The notes under the pieces: model-generated | What the model saw: only the letters and a program-made list of their open reading frames with translations | Database searches by the model: none | What the model was told of the DNA's origin: nothing | Made by a program: the position numbers and the translations under genes | NCBI GenBank assembly: GCA_017460885.1 | Contig: JAFUAB010000046.1 | Coordinates: 1-64,000, forward strand | Source of the DNA: Lachnospiraceae bacterium | Lineage (GTDB): Bacteria > Bacillota > Clostridia > Lachnospirales > Lachnospiraceae | DNA: 64,000 bases | Reading direction: 5' to 3' | Part shown: positions 57,102 to 64,000 of the stretch, piece after piece | How the letters are laid out: each line of letters starts with the position of its first letter | Numbering within the stretch: position 1 is the first letter of the stretch

Positions 57102-57316
57102 AGGAATATCTCACAGTCGTCTTCAACCTTTTTGCAGTTCTTCAGGACTTCCTTCATAACGGAATCGACATCTGCGCCGTCCTCGAATTCCACGTTCATC
57201 TTTAGTGCCATAAAGTTGACGGAGGCGGATTTAACACCTTGGGTTTTGGCTGCCGCCTGTTCCATTTTGTCGGCGCAGTTTGCACAGTCTACTTCGATCT
57301 TGTAAGTTTTTTTCAT
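57098..57316 (-). CDS. Stand-alone HMA metal-binding protein
   Basis: This 72-residue protein is a single heavy-metal-associated domain: KKTYKIEVDCANCADKMEQA has the C-x2-C site preceded by Asp, as in zinc-type HMA domains, followed by GVKSASVNFMALKMNVEFED. The end, KNCKKVEDDCEIFL, has two extra Cys and acidic residues that could bind metal. It overlaps the ATPase start by four bases and probably delivers metal to it as the missing N-terminal domain. AAAGGAGAAG precedes the ATG. Confidence 0.9.
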   Translation of the reverse strand: MKKTYKIEVDCANCADKMEQAAAKTQGVKSASVNFMALKMNVEFEDGADVDSVMKEVLKNCKKVEDDCEIFL

Positions 57317-57359
57317 TGAGCTTCTCCTTTGTTATGCTGATATGATTTTTGATATTGAA

Positions 57360-57381
57360 CATATGAACAAACGTTCATATG
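57360..57381. promoter_or_regulatory. ArsR/SmtB-type operator of the zinc efflux operon
   Basis: CATATGAAC, AAAC, GTTCATATG is a perfect 9-bp inverted repeat with four-base centre. ATATGAAC...GTTCATAT matches known SmtB/CzrA/CadC-type operators. It lies directly downstream of the predicted transcription start, where bound repressor would block the polymerase. Confidence 0.8.
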
Positions 57382-57389
57382 ATAAATTT

Positions 57390-57418
57390 AATATACTATG
57401 CGATGGCTATCGTGTCAA
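57390..57418 (-). promoter_or_regulatory. Promoter of the zinc efflux operon
   Basis: On the minus strand TTGACA (57418-57413) and TATATT (57395-57390) have a 17-bp spacer. The expected start near 57383 places the operator at about +2 to +23. Confidence 0.75.
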
Positions 57419-57480
57419 CAGATTCCGGAGATTTTTAGGAATATTCGGTGGATCCGGTGACATTAAGTCATTTGATGACA

Positions 57481-57582
57481 TATAGTCAACGAATTTAGTA
57501 ATTGCCGTATGACGAGCCATAATGCTGGAATTTATGGCAGTTATGGCTCGCCAAAGTGCAATTAATTAATTCGTTTACTATA
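57481..57582. repeat. MITE-like palindromic element, longest copy
   Basis: The 102-bp element has inverted termini of about 25 bp: TATAGTCAACGAATTTAGTA on the left and, read on the other strand, TATAGTAAACGAATTAATTA on the right, both followed by ATTGC. An inner 10-bp stem CGAGCCATAA/TTATGGCTCG completes a long hairpin. No coding capacity. Related copies are at 24458, 34254 and 47002. Confidence 0.8.
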
Positions 57583-57603
57583 ATTATACCGATATGATAT
57601 AAT
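57574..57603 (+). promoter_or_regulatory. Putative dctP promoter using the repeat end as -35
   Basis: TTTACT (57574-57579), inside the right terminus of the repeat, and TATAAT (57598-57603) have an 18-bp spacer. The leader to ATG 57652 is about 43 bases and contains GCGGAGG. Confidence 0.45.
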
Positions 57604-57651
57604 ATGCATATTCATTGATTTTTGCTGTATCAATCGTGCGGAGGAAACGGT

Positions 57652-58641
57652 ATGAAGAGAAGTATATTGATCTTGGTATCCGTGATGGCAGCGGGGATCA
57701 TTCTGACCGGTTGCGGTTCATCAGGAGACAGTGGCAATGAAGCGCTGATCCTTAAAGCCGGGTTTTCCACTTCGGCGTCGGATCCGAGAGTCGTTGCAAC
57801 GGAACTTTTTAAAGAAGAAGTCGAAAAAGCCACGGATGGAAGGATAACAATCGAGATCCATCCTGACGGCGAGCTGGGGTCGGATGCGGATCTGATCAGT
57901 GGGGTCGTCAACGGCGAGGTTGATATTACCGCGTCCAGTGCCGGTAACTTTGCCACCTATTCCACCAACGTCGGAATCTCGGCGTTTCCTTTTCTTTTTG
58001 ACAGTTTTGATCAGGCCTGGGAATTTGTGGACGGGGATATCGAGGTACAGGCCGAAAAGGATCTGAAGGATTATAACATCAATGTTCTGGCGCACTATGA
58101 TAACGGATTCAGGTGTGTTACCACATCCGAAAAGGTGGGACCGGTAAACTCCGTCAGTGACATGGAGGGGCTGATCATACGTACTCCCGAGAATCAGGTT
58201 GTCATGCAGACGATGCTGATGCTCGGAGCCGAACCCAGGATACTGGAGTTTACCAAGCTCTATGATGCGCTCCGGAAGGGTGATTTCGATGCCCAGGAGA
58301 ATCCCATTCCTGTCATATACAACAATAATCTGTATGAGGTGCAGTCAAATCTGGCGATCACAAACCACAGCTACGATGTTATGCTTTTTGTTATAAGGGA
58401 TGATATCTGGAGAACCCTTTCCGTGGAGGACCGGCAGATACTAAAGGATGCTGCCGCAAAAGCCCAGTCTAAGGACAGAGAACTGATCAGGACCCAGACG
58501 GAGGATTACATCCAGAAGCTTCAGGAGGCAGGTATGAATGTTACATACCCGGATCTGGAGGAATTTAAGAAAGCCACTGCTTCCGCAACAGAGTTATTTG
58601 CGGATACATACGATCAGAGTCTTTTGAGTCAGATCAAGTGA
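57652..58641 (+). CDS. Orphan TRAP-type solute-binding lipoprotein (DctP family)
   Basis: The start ATG 57652 follows CGGAGGAAA. The signal peptide ILILVSVMAAGIILTGC ends in a lipobox, so the protein is anchored outside. The DctP family features are present: LILKAGFSTSASDPRV, IEIHPDGELGSDADLI, the NSVSDMEGLIIRTPENQVV region with the conserved Arg for the carboxylate of the ligand, and FDAQENPIPVIYNN. The 329-residue length is typical. No DctQ or DctM permease genes follow; instead a seven-helix hybrid kinase starts 16 bases later. It may therefore serve as a ligand sensor for the kinase rather than for uptake. Confidence 0.88.
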   Translation: MKRSILILVSVMAAGIILTGCGSSGDSGNEALILKAGFSTSASDPRVVATELFKEEVEKATDGRITIEIHPDGELGSDADLISGVVNGEVDITASSAGNFATYSTNVGISAFPFLFDSFDQAWEFVDGDIEVQAEKDLKDYNINVLAHYDNGFRCVTTSEKVGPVNSVSDMEGLIIRTPENQVVMQTMLMLGAEPRILEFTKLYDALRKGDFDAQENPIPVIYNNNLYEVQSNLAITNHSYDVMLFVIRDDIWRTLSVEDRQILKDAAAKAQSKDRELIRTQTEDYIQKLQEAGMNVTYPDLEEFKKATASATELFADTYDQSLLSQIK

Positions 58642-58657
58642 CCGGATAGATTTTAAA

Positions 58658-61600
58658 ATGTTAGGTTTCAGGATCACATTTCTGATACTTGCCGCGGCGG
58701 TGTTTTCATTTCTGGTGGCGGGGATCAGATTTAAAAGAAGAAATACAGGCTTTATCATTACGGCAGCCCTTACGGTCTGCTGCGATATCGCCTGCTTTTT
58801 TCTGCTTGGAGCCGCAGGTATAGCGTCGGCCAGGAATGCCCTCGTGGCTTATTATATCTTTCATGCGTGGATCGGCGTTGGCCTGGTCTGGATGACGTCT
58901 TCCCTGGACAGATATAAGAGCTTCTATCTGTATATAGTTCCCGGAGCGCTGCTGAGTATTATGCAGACCGTACTGATGGTGATGCAGATGCTCGGAGTCA
59001 AGGTTATGTTCTTTCAGAAGCATATACTGCTTGGACGTAACTGGTGGATCGCATATGACAGCGCGGATACGGTGGCACTGATCAGCTTCAGGTCTTACAG
59101 AATACTGACATATGTCGGCTTTCTGCTCATTCTGATCAAAATCGTGATAGGAGTATTCAGATCACAGAGGATATTCAGAGGCAGATATCTGCTGTGGCTT
59201 TCTCTTATCCTTGTTCTTTCCGTTCTGGAGGGGTTATCCGCATCCTATCAGCTGCCGGTATGGGTGATGTGCCTGTCCGTGGATCTGACGGTTCTTGTCG
59301 GGTTTTATCTGGTCTATCTTTATCCGCATAACAAACTAAAAGACTGGTCCATGGATCTCTTCGCGAATGAAATGAGTGACGGGATGATCCTTTATGATGA
59401 GTACAGGGATCTTGTACACATGAATGATATCACCAGAGAGACTCTGCCCGCAGAGCTGCTCGAAAGCTTCAGCAGCATCGAAAAGATCGATGAATGGCTG
59501 TCCGATACCGTTGAAATAGAAAGTCTGGAGACGGTAAGACAGGTAAATGATGATAAGGAATATTTCTTTAAAGTAAAGAGAACGGAGCTGACGGAGAACG
59601 GCTCAAGTCTCGGTATAATGTATATCCTGCATGATACCACGGCTTCCATCAGGCAGATCCGGATCATGGAGGAGGCAAACAGGGAGCTCGAGCAGGCGGC
59701 CAGGATGAAGTCCGATTTCCTGGCGAATATGTCTCACGAGATCCGTACTCCCATGAATGCGGTCATAGGCATGGCCGAGATAGCACTCAGGGAGGAACTG
59801 CCGGACAATGTCACCGATTATCTTACACAGATACAGAGCTCGGGACGTAATCTTCTGAACATCATCAATGATATCCTGGATTTTTCCAAGATAGAAGCCG
59901 GCAAAATGGAGATCTTTGCCGAGAGATACGAGCCCTTTTCGGAGCTTAACGATATCGCCAACGTACTTGCTACAAGGATCGGTGATAAGGATCTGGAGCT
60001 TTTTGTCATAACCGGAGCAAACATACCGCACGCACTTAACGGTGATGCGATGCGCATACGTCAGATCCTTATCAATCTGGCCAACAATGCCATCAAATTT
60101 ACCCGTCAGGGTTTTGTTATGATCGAAGTTACCTGTGAGGATACCGATGAAGACCATACGGTTATGACATATCATGTCAGGGATACGGGATCGGGTATCA
60201 AAGCAGAGGATCTGAACAAGCTCTTTGTCAGCTTTCAACAGGTTGATTCCCGCAGAAACAGATCGGTCGAGGGGACGGGGCTCGGACTTGCGATCTCACA
60301 GAAGCTCGTGGAGGCAATGGGCGGCACCATCGGCGTGGAGAGCGAATACGGCAAAGGTTCGGACTTCTGGTTTTCCGTTCCGCAGGAGATACTGGATCAC
60401 AGCTACGATATAGTGGTTGAAAACGCAGGGAACAAAAAAGCCACTGTCATAAACGAGGATCCCGAAATGGTAGCCATGTTCGTTGAGGAAATGAAACGGC
60501 TTGGCCTCGAAGCTGAGGTTATCACATCGCCCGATGAATTTGTACCTTCCGGCAAACGTGACTATGTTTTCTTTGAAGAAAACATGTATAATGATAAAAT
60601 AAAAAAGCTTCTGGATGATGATCCGGAGTGCACCGGAGTGATCCTGGTATCGTTTGCTTCGGGTTTTGTACCCGCACAGCATAATCTGCGTGTGATGAGG
60701 CGGCCTGAAACGACGCTTGGCATGGTGGGCATTCTGAATGATGCCGATACGGATCATCTGATAGAAAGGACTGCCGATGTTTTCAGGATAGATTTCACGG
60801 CTCCCGATGCCAGGATACTGGTGGTGGACGATAACGTCATCAATCTGACGATAGCGGAGGGGCTTTTGAAACCGCTGAAATGCCGGATCGATTCGGCCAC
60901 AGGCGGTCAGGCCGCTATTGATATGGTAACCAAAACAGATTACGATATAGTTCTGATGGACCATATGATGCCCGAGATAGACGGGATCGACGCCACACGC
61001 ATCATACGCGAGATGCTGGGTAATACTGAGCTTGTCATTATCGCCCTTTCGGCCAATGCGATGGAAAGCTCCAAGGATATGTTCCTGAAGGCCGGAATGA
61101 ATGATTTTGTGGCGAAGCCGATCGAGGTCAGAGATCTGGTCTCCTGTATACGTAAGTGGCTGGATCCGTCTAAGGTCATAGAGGGAGAAACCGACGACGA
61201 GACCTGCGGATCCGGAGAGGAGGCAGCGGCAGCCGTTGAATATGACGGCCTTGATTGTGCACGGGCCATATCCTCGCTGGGGTCAGCGGAGCTGTATTCC
61301 AGGATAGTCGGTGAGTATTACAGATCCGGACAGGATAAATATGACGGTATCAAACTTGCATTTGCAAATGAGGACTGGAACGATTATACTATCAGAGTTC
61401 ACGCGTTGAAGAGCAGCTCAAGGCAGATCGGCGCAGAGGAACTCGGAAGTGCCGCGGAAAACCTTGAAAAGGCCGGCAAAGCCGGAGATATCGAATATAT
61501 ACGTGCCAATAACGACGCAGCGCTGGAAGCCTTCAGGACGCTTCTCGACGGACTGGAGAAATATTTTCCGACCGAAGAAAGAGATGAGTCTCAGCTTGAG

Positions 61601-61834
61601 CCTGTCGATACCGATACCCTTGTAAGCCTGCTGGATCAGCTTGATGAAAGATGCGAAGAGCTGGACATGGACGGTATGGAAGAGGTCAAAGACCGGATGA
61701 ACGGTTATGCATATCCGGAAGAAATACATGAATTCATCAAACCGTTGTTTGACGCAATAGCAAACATAGATACGGACGCATGCGGTGAGATCACCGCACG
61801 GATCCGGGAAAGAATGGGACTTGATAATGCTTAA
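58658..61834 (+). CDS. Seven-helix hybrid histidine kinase with pseudo-receiver, receiver and HPt
   Basis: The 1058-residue protein starts with seven membrane helices (residues 1-225, ending in FYLVYLYP), then a PAS-like region and a coiled linker. HisKA has SHEIRTPMNAVIGMA with the phospho-His near 359. The ATPase has NLANNAIKFT, DTGSGIKAEDL and GTGLGLAISQKLVEAMGG. A receiver-like domain without an acceptor Asp (about 600-705) follows, then a true receiver with VVDDNVINLTIAEGLL and LMDHMMPEIDG (Asp near 768), then an HPt domain with VHALKSSSRQIG (His near 915), then a helical tail. All phosphorelay residues are present in one chain. It overlaps the next gene by eight bases. Confidence 0.93.
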   Translation: MLGFRITFLILAAAVFSFLVAGIRFKRRNTGFIITAALTVCCDIACFFLLGAAGIASARNALVAYYIFHAWIGVGLVWMTSSLDRYKSFYLYIVPGALLSIMQTVLMVMQMLGVKVMFFQKHILLGRNWWIAYDSADTVALISFRSYRILTYVGFLLILIKIVIGVFRSQRIFRGRYLLWLSLILVLSVLEGLSASYQLPVWVMCLSVDLTVLVGFYLVYLYPHNKLKDWSMDLFANEMSDGMILYDEYRDLVHMNDITRETLPAELLESFSSIEKIDEWLSDTVEIESLETVRQVNDDKEYFFKVKRTELTENGSSLGIMYILHDTTASIRQIRIMEEANRELEQAARMKSDFLANMSHEIRTPMNAVIGMAEIALREELPDNVTDYLTQIQSSGRNLLNIINDILDFSKIEAGKMEIFAERYEPFSELNDIANVLATRIGDKDLELFVITGANIPHALNGDAMRIRQILINLANNAIKFTRQGFVMIEVTCEDTDEDHTVMTYHVRDTGSGIKAEDLNKLFVSFQQVDSRRNRSVEGTGLGLAISQKLVEAMGGTIGVESEYGKGSDFWFSVPQEILDHSYDIVVENAGNKKATVINEDPEMVAMFVEEMKRLGLEAEVITSPDEFVPSGKRDYVFFEENMYNDKIKKLLDDDPECTGVILVSFASGFVPAQHNLRVMRRPETTLGMVGILNDADTDHLIERTADVFRIDFTAPDARILVVDDNVINLTIAEGLLKPLKCRIDSATGGQAAIDMVTKTDYDIVLMDHMMPEIDGIDATRIIREMLGNTELVIIALSANAMESSKDMFLKAGMNDFVAKPIEVRDLVSCIRKWLDPSKVIEGETDDETCGSGEEAAAAVEYDGLDCARAISSLGSAELYSRIVGEYYRSGQDKYDGIKLAFANEDWNDYTIRVHALKSSSRQIGAEELGSAAENLEKAGKAGDIEYIRANNDAALEAFRTLLDGLEKYFPTEERDESQLEPVDTDTLVSLLDQLDERCEELDMDGMEEVKDRMNGYAYPEEIHEFIKPLFDAIANIDTDACGEITARIRERMGLDNA

Positions 61835-62399
61835 ATTTGAAGACCTTGAAGAAAAACAGCTTTCCACGGAAAAGATCTTTGACGGAGTGATACTGCATGT
61901 ATCCAAAGACAAGGTTCAGCTTCCCAACGGACATACCAGCGAGAGAGAATATATCTCACATATGGGTGCCGTAGGCATTGTACCGCTGACGGATGACGGG
62001 AAGATCATTTTGGAAAGGCAGTTCAGATATCCCCTGCATGATGTTATCACGGAGATCCCCGCGGGAAAACTGGACGGCCCCGATGAGCCGAGACTGGAGG
62101 CAGCCAGGAGAGAACTGCTGGAGGAAACGGGTATTACCGCGGATGAATGGATCGATCTCGGAGAGTATCATCCGGCGGCGGCATATTGCAGTGAAAAACT
62201 GACGCTCTATCTGGCCAGGGGACTTCATATGGGAGACCAGAAGCTGGATACGGACGAGTTTTTGAATATATTTACGGTTCCTTTTGAAGATGCGATAGAG
62301 GATGTGTATAACGGAACGATCACCGACGGCAAATCGATTTCGGCTATTATGAGAGCTGCCGTCTATACAGGATATCTTCGGAGAAAACAGAATGTTTGA
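61827..62399 (+). CDS. Nudix hydrolase, ADP-ribose pyrophosphatase type
   Basis: The start ATG 61827 overlaps the kinase gene by eight bases. The 190-residue protein resembles NudF/ADP-ribose pyrophosphatase: HVSKDKVQLPNGHTSEREYI in the N-terminal swap domain, ILERQFRYPLHDVITEIPAG, and the Nudix box in LEAARRELLEETGI with the catalytic Glu residues. GEYHPAAAYCSEKLTLYLA follows, as in enzymes of this group. Its position inside a phosphorelay operon is unusual. The substrate may be ADP-ribose or another nucleoside diphosphate compound; only assay can tell. Confidence 0.9.
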   Translation: MLKFEDLEEKQLSTEKIFDGVILHVSKDKVQLPNGHTSEREYISHMGAVGIVPLTDDGKIILERQFRYPLHDVITEIPAGKLDGPDEPRLEAARRELLEETGITADEWIDLGEYHPAAAYCSEKLTLYLARGLHMGDQKLDTDEFLNIFTVPFEDAIEDVYNGTITDGKSISAIMRAAVYTGYLRRKQNV

Positions 62400-63210
62400 G
62401 AATTACGGAAATTCGGGATACGGAGACGGTTCGGAGGGCCGCCATATGGCGCTGGTAAGCCGCGGAGGAGGTTATCTTTTTACCAATCTCCGGAACCAGC
62501 TGCTTCAGGATGGATATTCGGTCAGCGAAGTCAATAATCTCAGCTCGATGAATAAGATCAATGTTGATATCAGCGGCTGTATAATTTATCTGGATGAGGA
62601 ATACCTTTCCGATGATAAGCTGCAGATATTTATCAGGGACAAGGTAGCCGAGGAGGGCTTTCCGATCTTTCTGGTAGGAGATCCCACCGAGATCGAGGAG
62701 GCAAAAAAGGTGTTGCCCGAAAAGCTGGTCAGCAAGGTGTTTTTGCGTCCGATAAATGTCAAGGATGTCGTATCGGAGATCGACAGGTTTTATGAGTCCC
62801 ATAATACTTCAAACCGCAAAATGATCCTGGCTGTCGATGATTCCGGAGTTATGCTCAAGTCCATCAAGAACTGGCTCGGCGACAAATATGATATGACTCT
62901 GGCAGATTCCGCACTGGCTGCGATCAAGAGCATAACGGTCAACAGACCGGATCTGATCATACTTGACTATGAGATGCCGATCATTGACGGCAAAAAGACC
63001 ATCGCAATGATACGTGCGGAGAAGGACTTTGCCGAGATACCCGTGATCTTCCTGACGGGACGCCAGGATCGCGAAAGCATTGAGGAGGTTATGGAATATA
63101 AGCCTGACGGCTATCTGCTCAAATCCATGAAGCCTTACGCAGTGCGTAAATATGTCGATGACTTTTTTGAAAAGCTTGAAACCCAGAAGAAGATCAATTC
63201 GATCAAGTGA
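62392..63210 (+). CDS. Pseudo-receiver plus receiver response-regulator protein
   Basis: The 272-residue protein overlaps the Nudix gene by eight bases. Residues about 18-130 form a receiver-like domain without the acidic cluster (VSRGGGYLFTNLRNQLLQDG; KVFLRPINVKDVVSEID near the end). Residues about 140-260 form a complete receiver: LAVDDSGVMLKSIKNWL, the acceptor Asp in LIILDYEMPIIDG (near 191), LTGRQD and LLKSMKPYAVRKYV. There is no DNA-binding or enzymatic output domain, so it probably acts by protein binding or as a phosphate relay. The pseudo-receiver/receiver order mirrors that inside the hybrid kinase. Confidence 0.88.
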   Translation: MFENYGNSGYGDGSEGRHMALVSRGGGYLFTNLRNQLLQDGYSVSEVNNLSSMNKINVDISGCIIYLDEEYLSDDKLQIFIRDKVAEEGFPIFLVGDPTEIEEAKKVLPEKLVSKVFLRPINVKDVVSEIDRFYESHNTSNRKMILAVDDSGVMLKSIKNWLGDKYDMTLADSALAAIKSITVNRPDLIILDYEMPIIDGKKTIAMIRAEKDFAEIPVIFLTGRQDRESIEEVMEYKPDGYLLKSMKPYAVRKYVDDFFEKLETQKKINSIK

Positions 63211-63227
63211 GAAGAAGGGAGACCGGA

Positions 63228-63584
63228 ATGGCTGATTATGATACAAATGAACTGAATGTAAAAGAGGGTATGGAATACGCAATGGATGATCCCGAGCTGT
63301 ATGCGGATATCCTGAGGACTTATCTGGATGAAACCGCAGAGGAGCTGATTCGGATGGATCAGTATCTGGCGGATGATAACATGTCCGAATATGCGACGCT
63401 GGTACATGCAGTCAAATCAGGCTCCCGTCTGATCGGAGCCATGGATCTGGGAGATGAAGCCCTCGATCTCGAGCAGAAGTCAAAGGCCGGTGATACCGAA
63501 TACATACGTGCCCACCACGATCATCTGAAGGAGCATGTAAACAAGGTGTTCGAAGCGGTGAACGGATATTTGGCCGGTGCATAG
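63228..63584 (+). CDS. Stand-alone HPt phosphotransfer protein
   Basis: The start ATG 63228 follows AGAAGGGAGA. The 118-residue helical protein has LVHAVKSGSRLIGAMDLGDE with the phospho-acceptor His, then LDLEQKSKAGDTEYIRAHHD. This region closely resembles the HPt of the hybrid kinase (VHALKSSSRQIGAEELGS, KAGKAGDIEYIRANND), so the two look like paralogues. It lies 17 bases after the response-regulator gene and is the last of the signalling operon. Confidence 0.9.
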   Translation: MADYDTNELNVKEGMEYAMDDPELYADILRTYLDETAEELIRMDQYLADDNMSEYATLVHAVKSGSRLIGAMDLGDEALDLEQKSKAGDTEYIRAHHDHLKEHVNKVFEAVNGYLAGA

Positions 63585-63615
63585 GGACAAGGCAGATGCA
63601 CCGGGGACGGTTCCC
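63574..63615. terminator. Hairpin at the end of the signalling operon, with reversed GAACCGTCCC core
   Basis: CCGGTGCA (63574-63581) pairs with TGCACCGG (63597-63604) across the HPt stop codon. GGGGACGGTTCCC (63603-63615) is the core of the 29-bp element in reverse orientation. No T-run follows directly. Confidence 0.45.
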
Positions 63616-63648
63616 TACGTTTCGTTATGTAAGTCAAAATTTTTATAT

Positions 63649-63730
63649 GCGGTTGTGATGGAATTGGCAGACATGCAGGATTTAGGTTCCTGTGCAGCGA
63701 TGCGTGTGGGTTCGACTCCCATCAACCGCA
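63649..63730 (+). tRNA. tRNA-Leu (anticodon UAG)
   Basis: The acceptor stem GCGGTTG/CAACCGC, the D arm with TGGCAGACA, the anticodon stem CAGGA/TCCTG with loop TTTAGGT (anticodon TAG, reading CUA/CUN), a class II variable arm (TGCAGCGATGCG) and the T arm GTGGGTTCGACTCCCA are visible. CCA is not encoded. It is a single gene on the plus strand. Confidence 0.93.
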
Positions 63731-63838
63731 CTAGGCTGAAGATAAAAAATTTCCGTTCTACCCCTTTTTTGAGAGGGTATATCCTCGAATATATATAGTG
63801 TAAAACAAAAAGCACTATCGGAAGACGGGGATAAACAA

Positions 63839-64000
63839 ATGGGAATTTTTACAACTTTTTCAGCATACAGGGAGACAAGGGATGCGGTTGATCTGTTCAG
63901 GGAACTGGAGGATGCGAGAGACAGCGATAGAGAGCCGTCTTTTGATACACCCGAACCCGAGCACGAATGGTATACGCATACCAGCATCATTGATACTTTC
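63839..64000 (+). CDS. Start of an unknown gene, cut by window end
   Basis: An open frame begins at ATG 63839 eight bases after GGGG and runs to the window edge for 54 codons: MGIFTTFSAYRETRDAVDLF, then an acidic segment with EDARDSDREPSFDTPEPEHE. The segment ending HEWYTHTSII may precede a membrane helix, which is not seen here. No family can be named. Confidence 0.5.
   Translation, partial: MGIFTTFSAYRETRDAVDLFRELEDARDSDREPSFDTPEPEHEWYTHTSIIDTF

Noticed and set aside
57652-58641. TRAP transporter operon
   Set aside because: Only the binding protein is present; no DctQ or DctM membrane proteins follow, so a transporter cannot be claimed from this window.

Overview
The window looks like a chromosomal segment of an anaerobic, plant-fibre-associated Firmicute, most likely a member of the Lachnospiraceae. 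The reasons are gene content and family type rather than a marker gene: LL-diaminopimelate aminotransferase, clostridial GlnRS together with GatCAB, an archaeal-type IMP cyclohydrolase beside a stand-alone AICAR transformylase, DUF6062, DUF6106 and DUF2225 proteins, a lipoprotein endo-galactanase, and long GGDEF/EAL and hybrid-kinase proteins. Assignment below family level cannot be made from the sequence alone. No rRNA, CRISPR array, phage or intact insertion sequence was found; one tRNA-Leu is present.

Layout. 1-5360 is an accessory decay zone: the 3' part of a DUF1703 ATPase/nuclease gene, an IS3 transposase tail, a frameshifted DUF4422 glycosyltransferase relic, a DinJ-type antitoxin with no recognised toxin, a small XRE regulator, several unknown small genes, an internally deleted Rpn nuclease and a shard of an adenine methyltransferase carrying DPPYNTG. 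5469-14076 is a housekeeping run: pseG-like gene, dapF, dapL, aspS, gatC, gatA, gatB. This couples aspartate-family metabolism to tRNA-dependent amidation. 14085-22659 holds an unknown membrane protein, pseF, a DUF6106 protein, guaB, a GGDEF-EAL protein, purO and AICAR transformylase. 22723-31882 holds glnS, a DUF2225 protein, a TetR plus repeat-protein pair, a DUF6062 protein, a GH13 amylase, a lipoprotein and a GGDEF-Nudix fusion. 31917-46852 holds holA, glf, a GH53 galactanase, an ECF transporter followed by metF, a MetH-activation protein and metH, then a TPR-nucleotidyltransferase-DUF4125 protein and a CYTH protein.

47150-54907 is a protein quality-control and information-processing block (tig, clpP, clpX, lon, engB, rho). 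It is followed on the opposite strand by a zinc/cadmium efflux operon (HMA protein, P-type ATPase, ArsR/SmtB regulator) with a clear promoter and operator. 57652-63584 is a tightly packed signalling operon: an orphan TRAP-type binding lipoprotein, a seven-helix hybrid histidine kinase with its own HPt, a Nudix hydrolase, a pseudo-receiver/receiver protein and a second HPt. A tRNA-Leu(UAG) and the start of one more gene close the window.

Between genes there are two families of short repeats. One is a 29-bp element with core AGAACCGTCCC inside inverted arms, usually in tandem pairs (12596, 15156, 21394, 29161). The other is a MITE-like palindrome with TATAGTCAACGAAT termini (24458, 34254, 47002, 57481). 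A 57-bp tandem repeat (14914-15050) and a 141-bp coding repeat (in 25446-26189) are also present. The best candidates for something not yet described are the signalling operon at 57652-63584, the GGDEF-Nudix fusion, the TPR-nucleotidyltransferase-DUF4125 protein, and the antitoxin-linked unknown gene at 2182.
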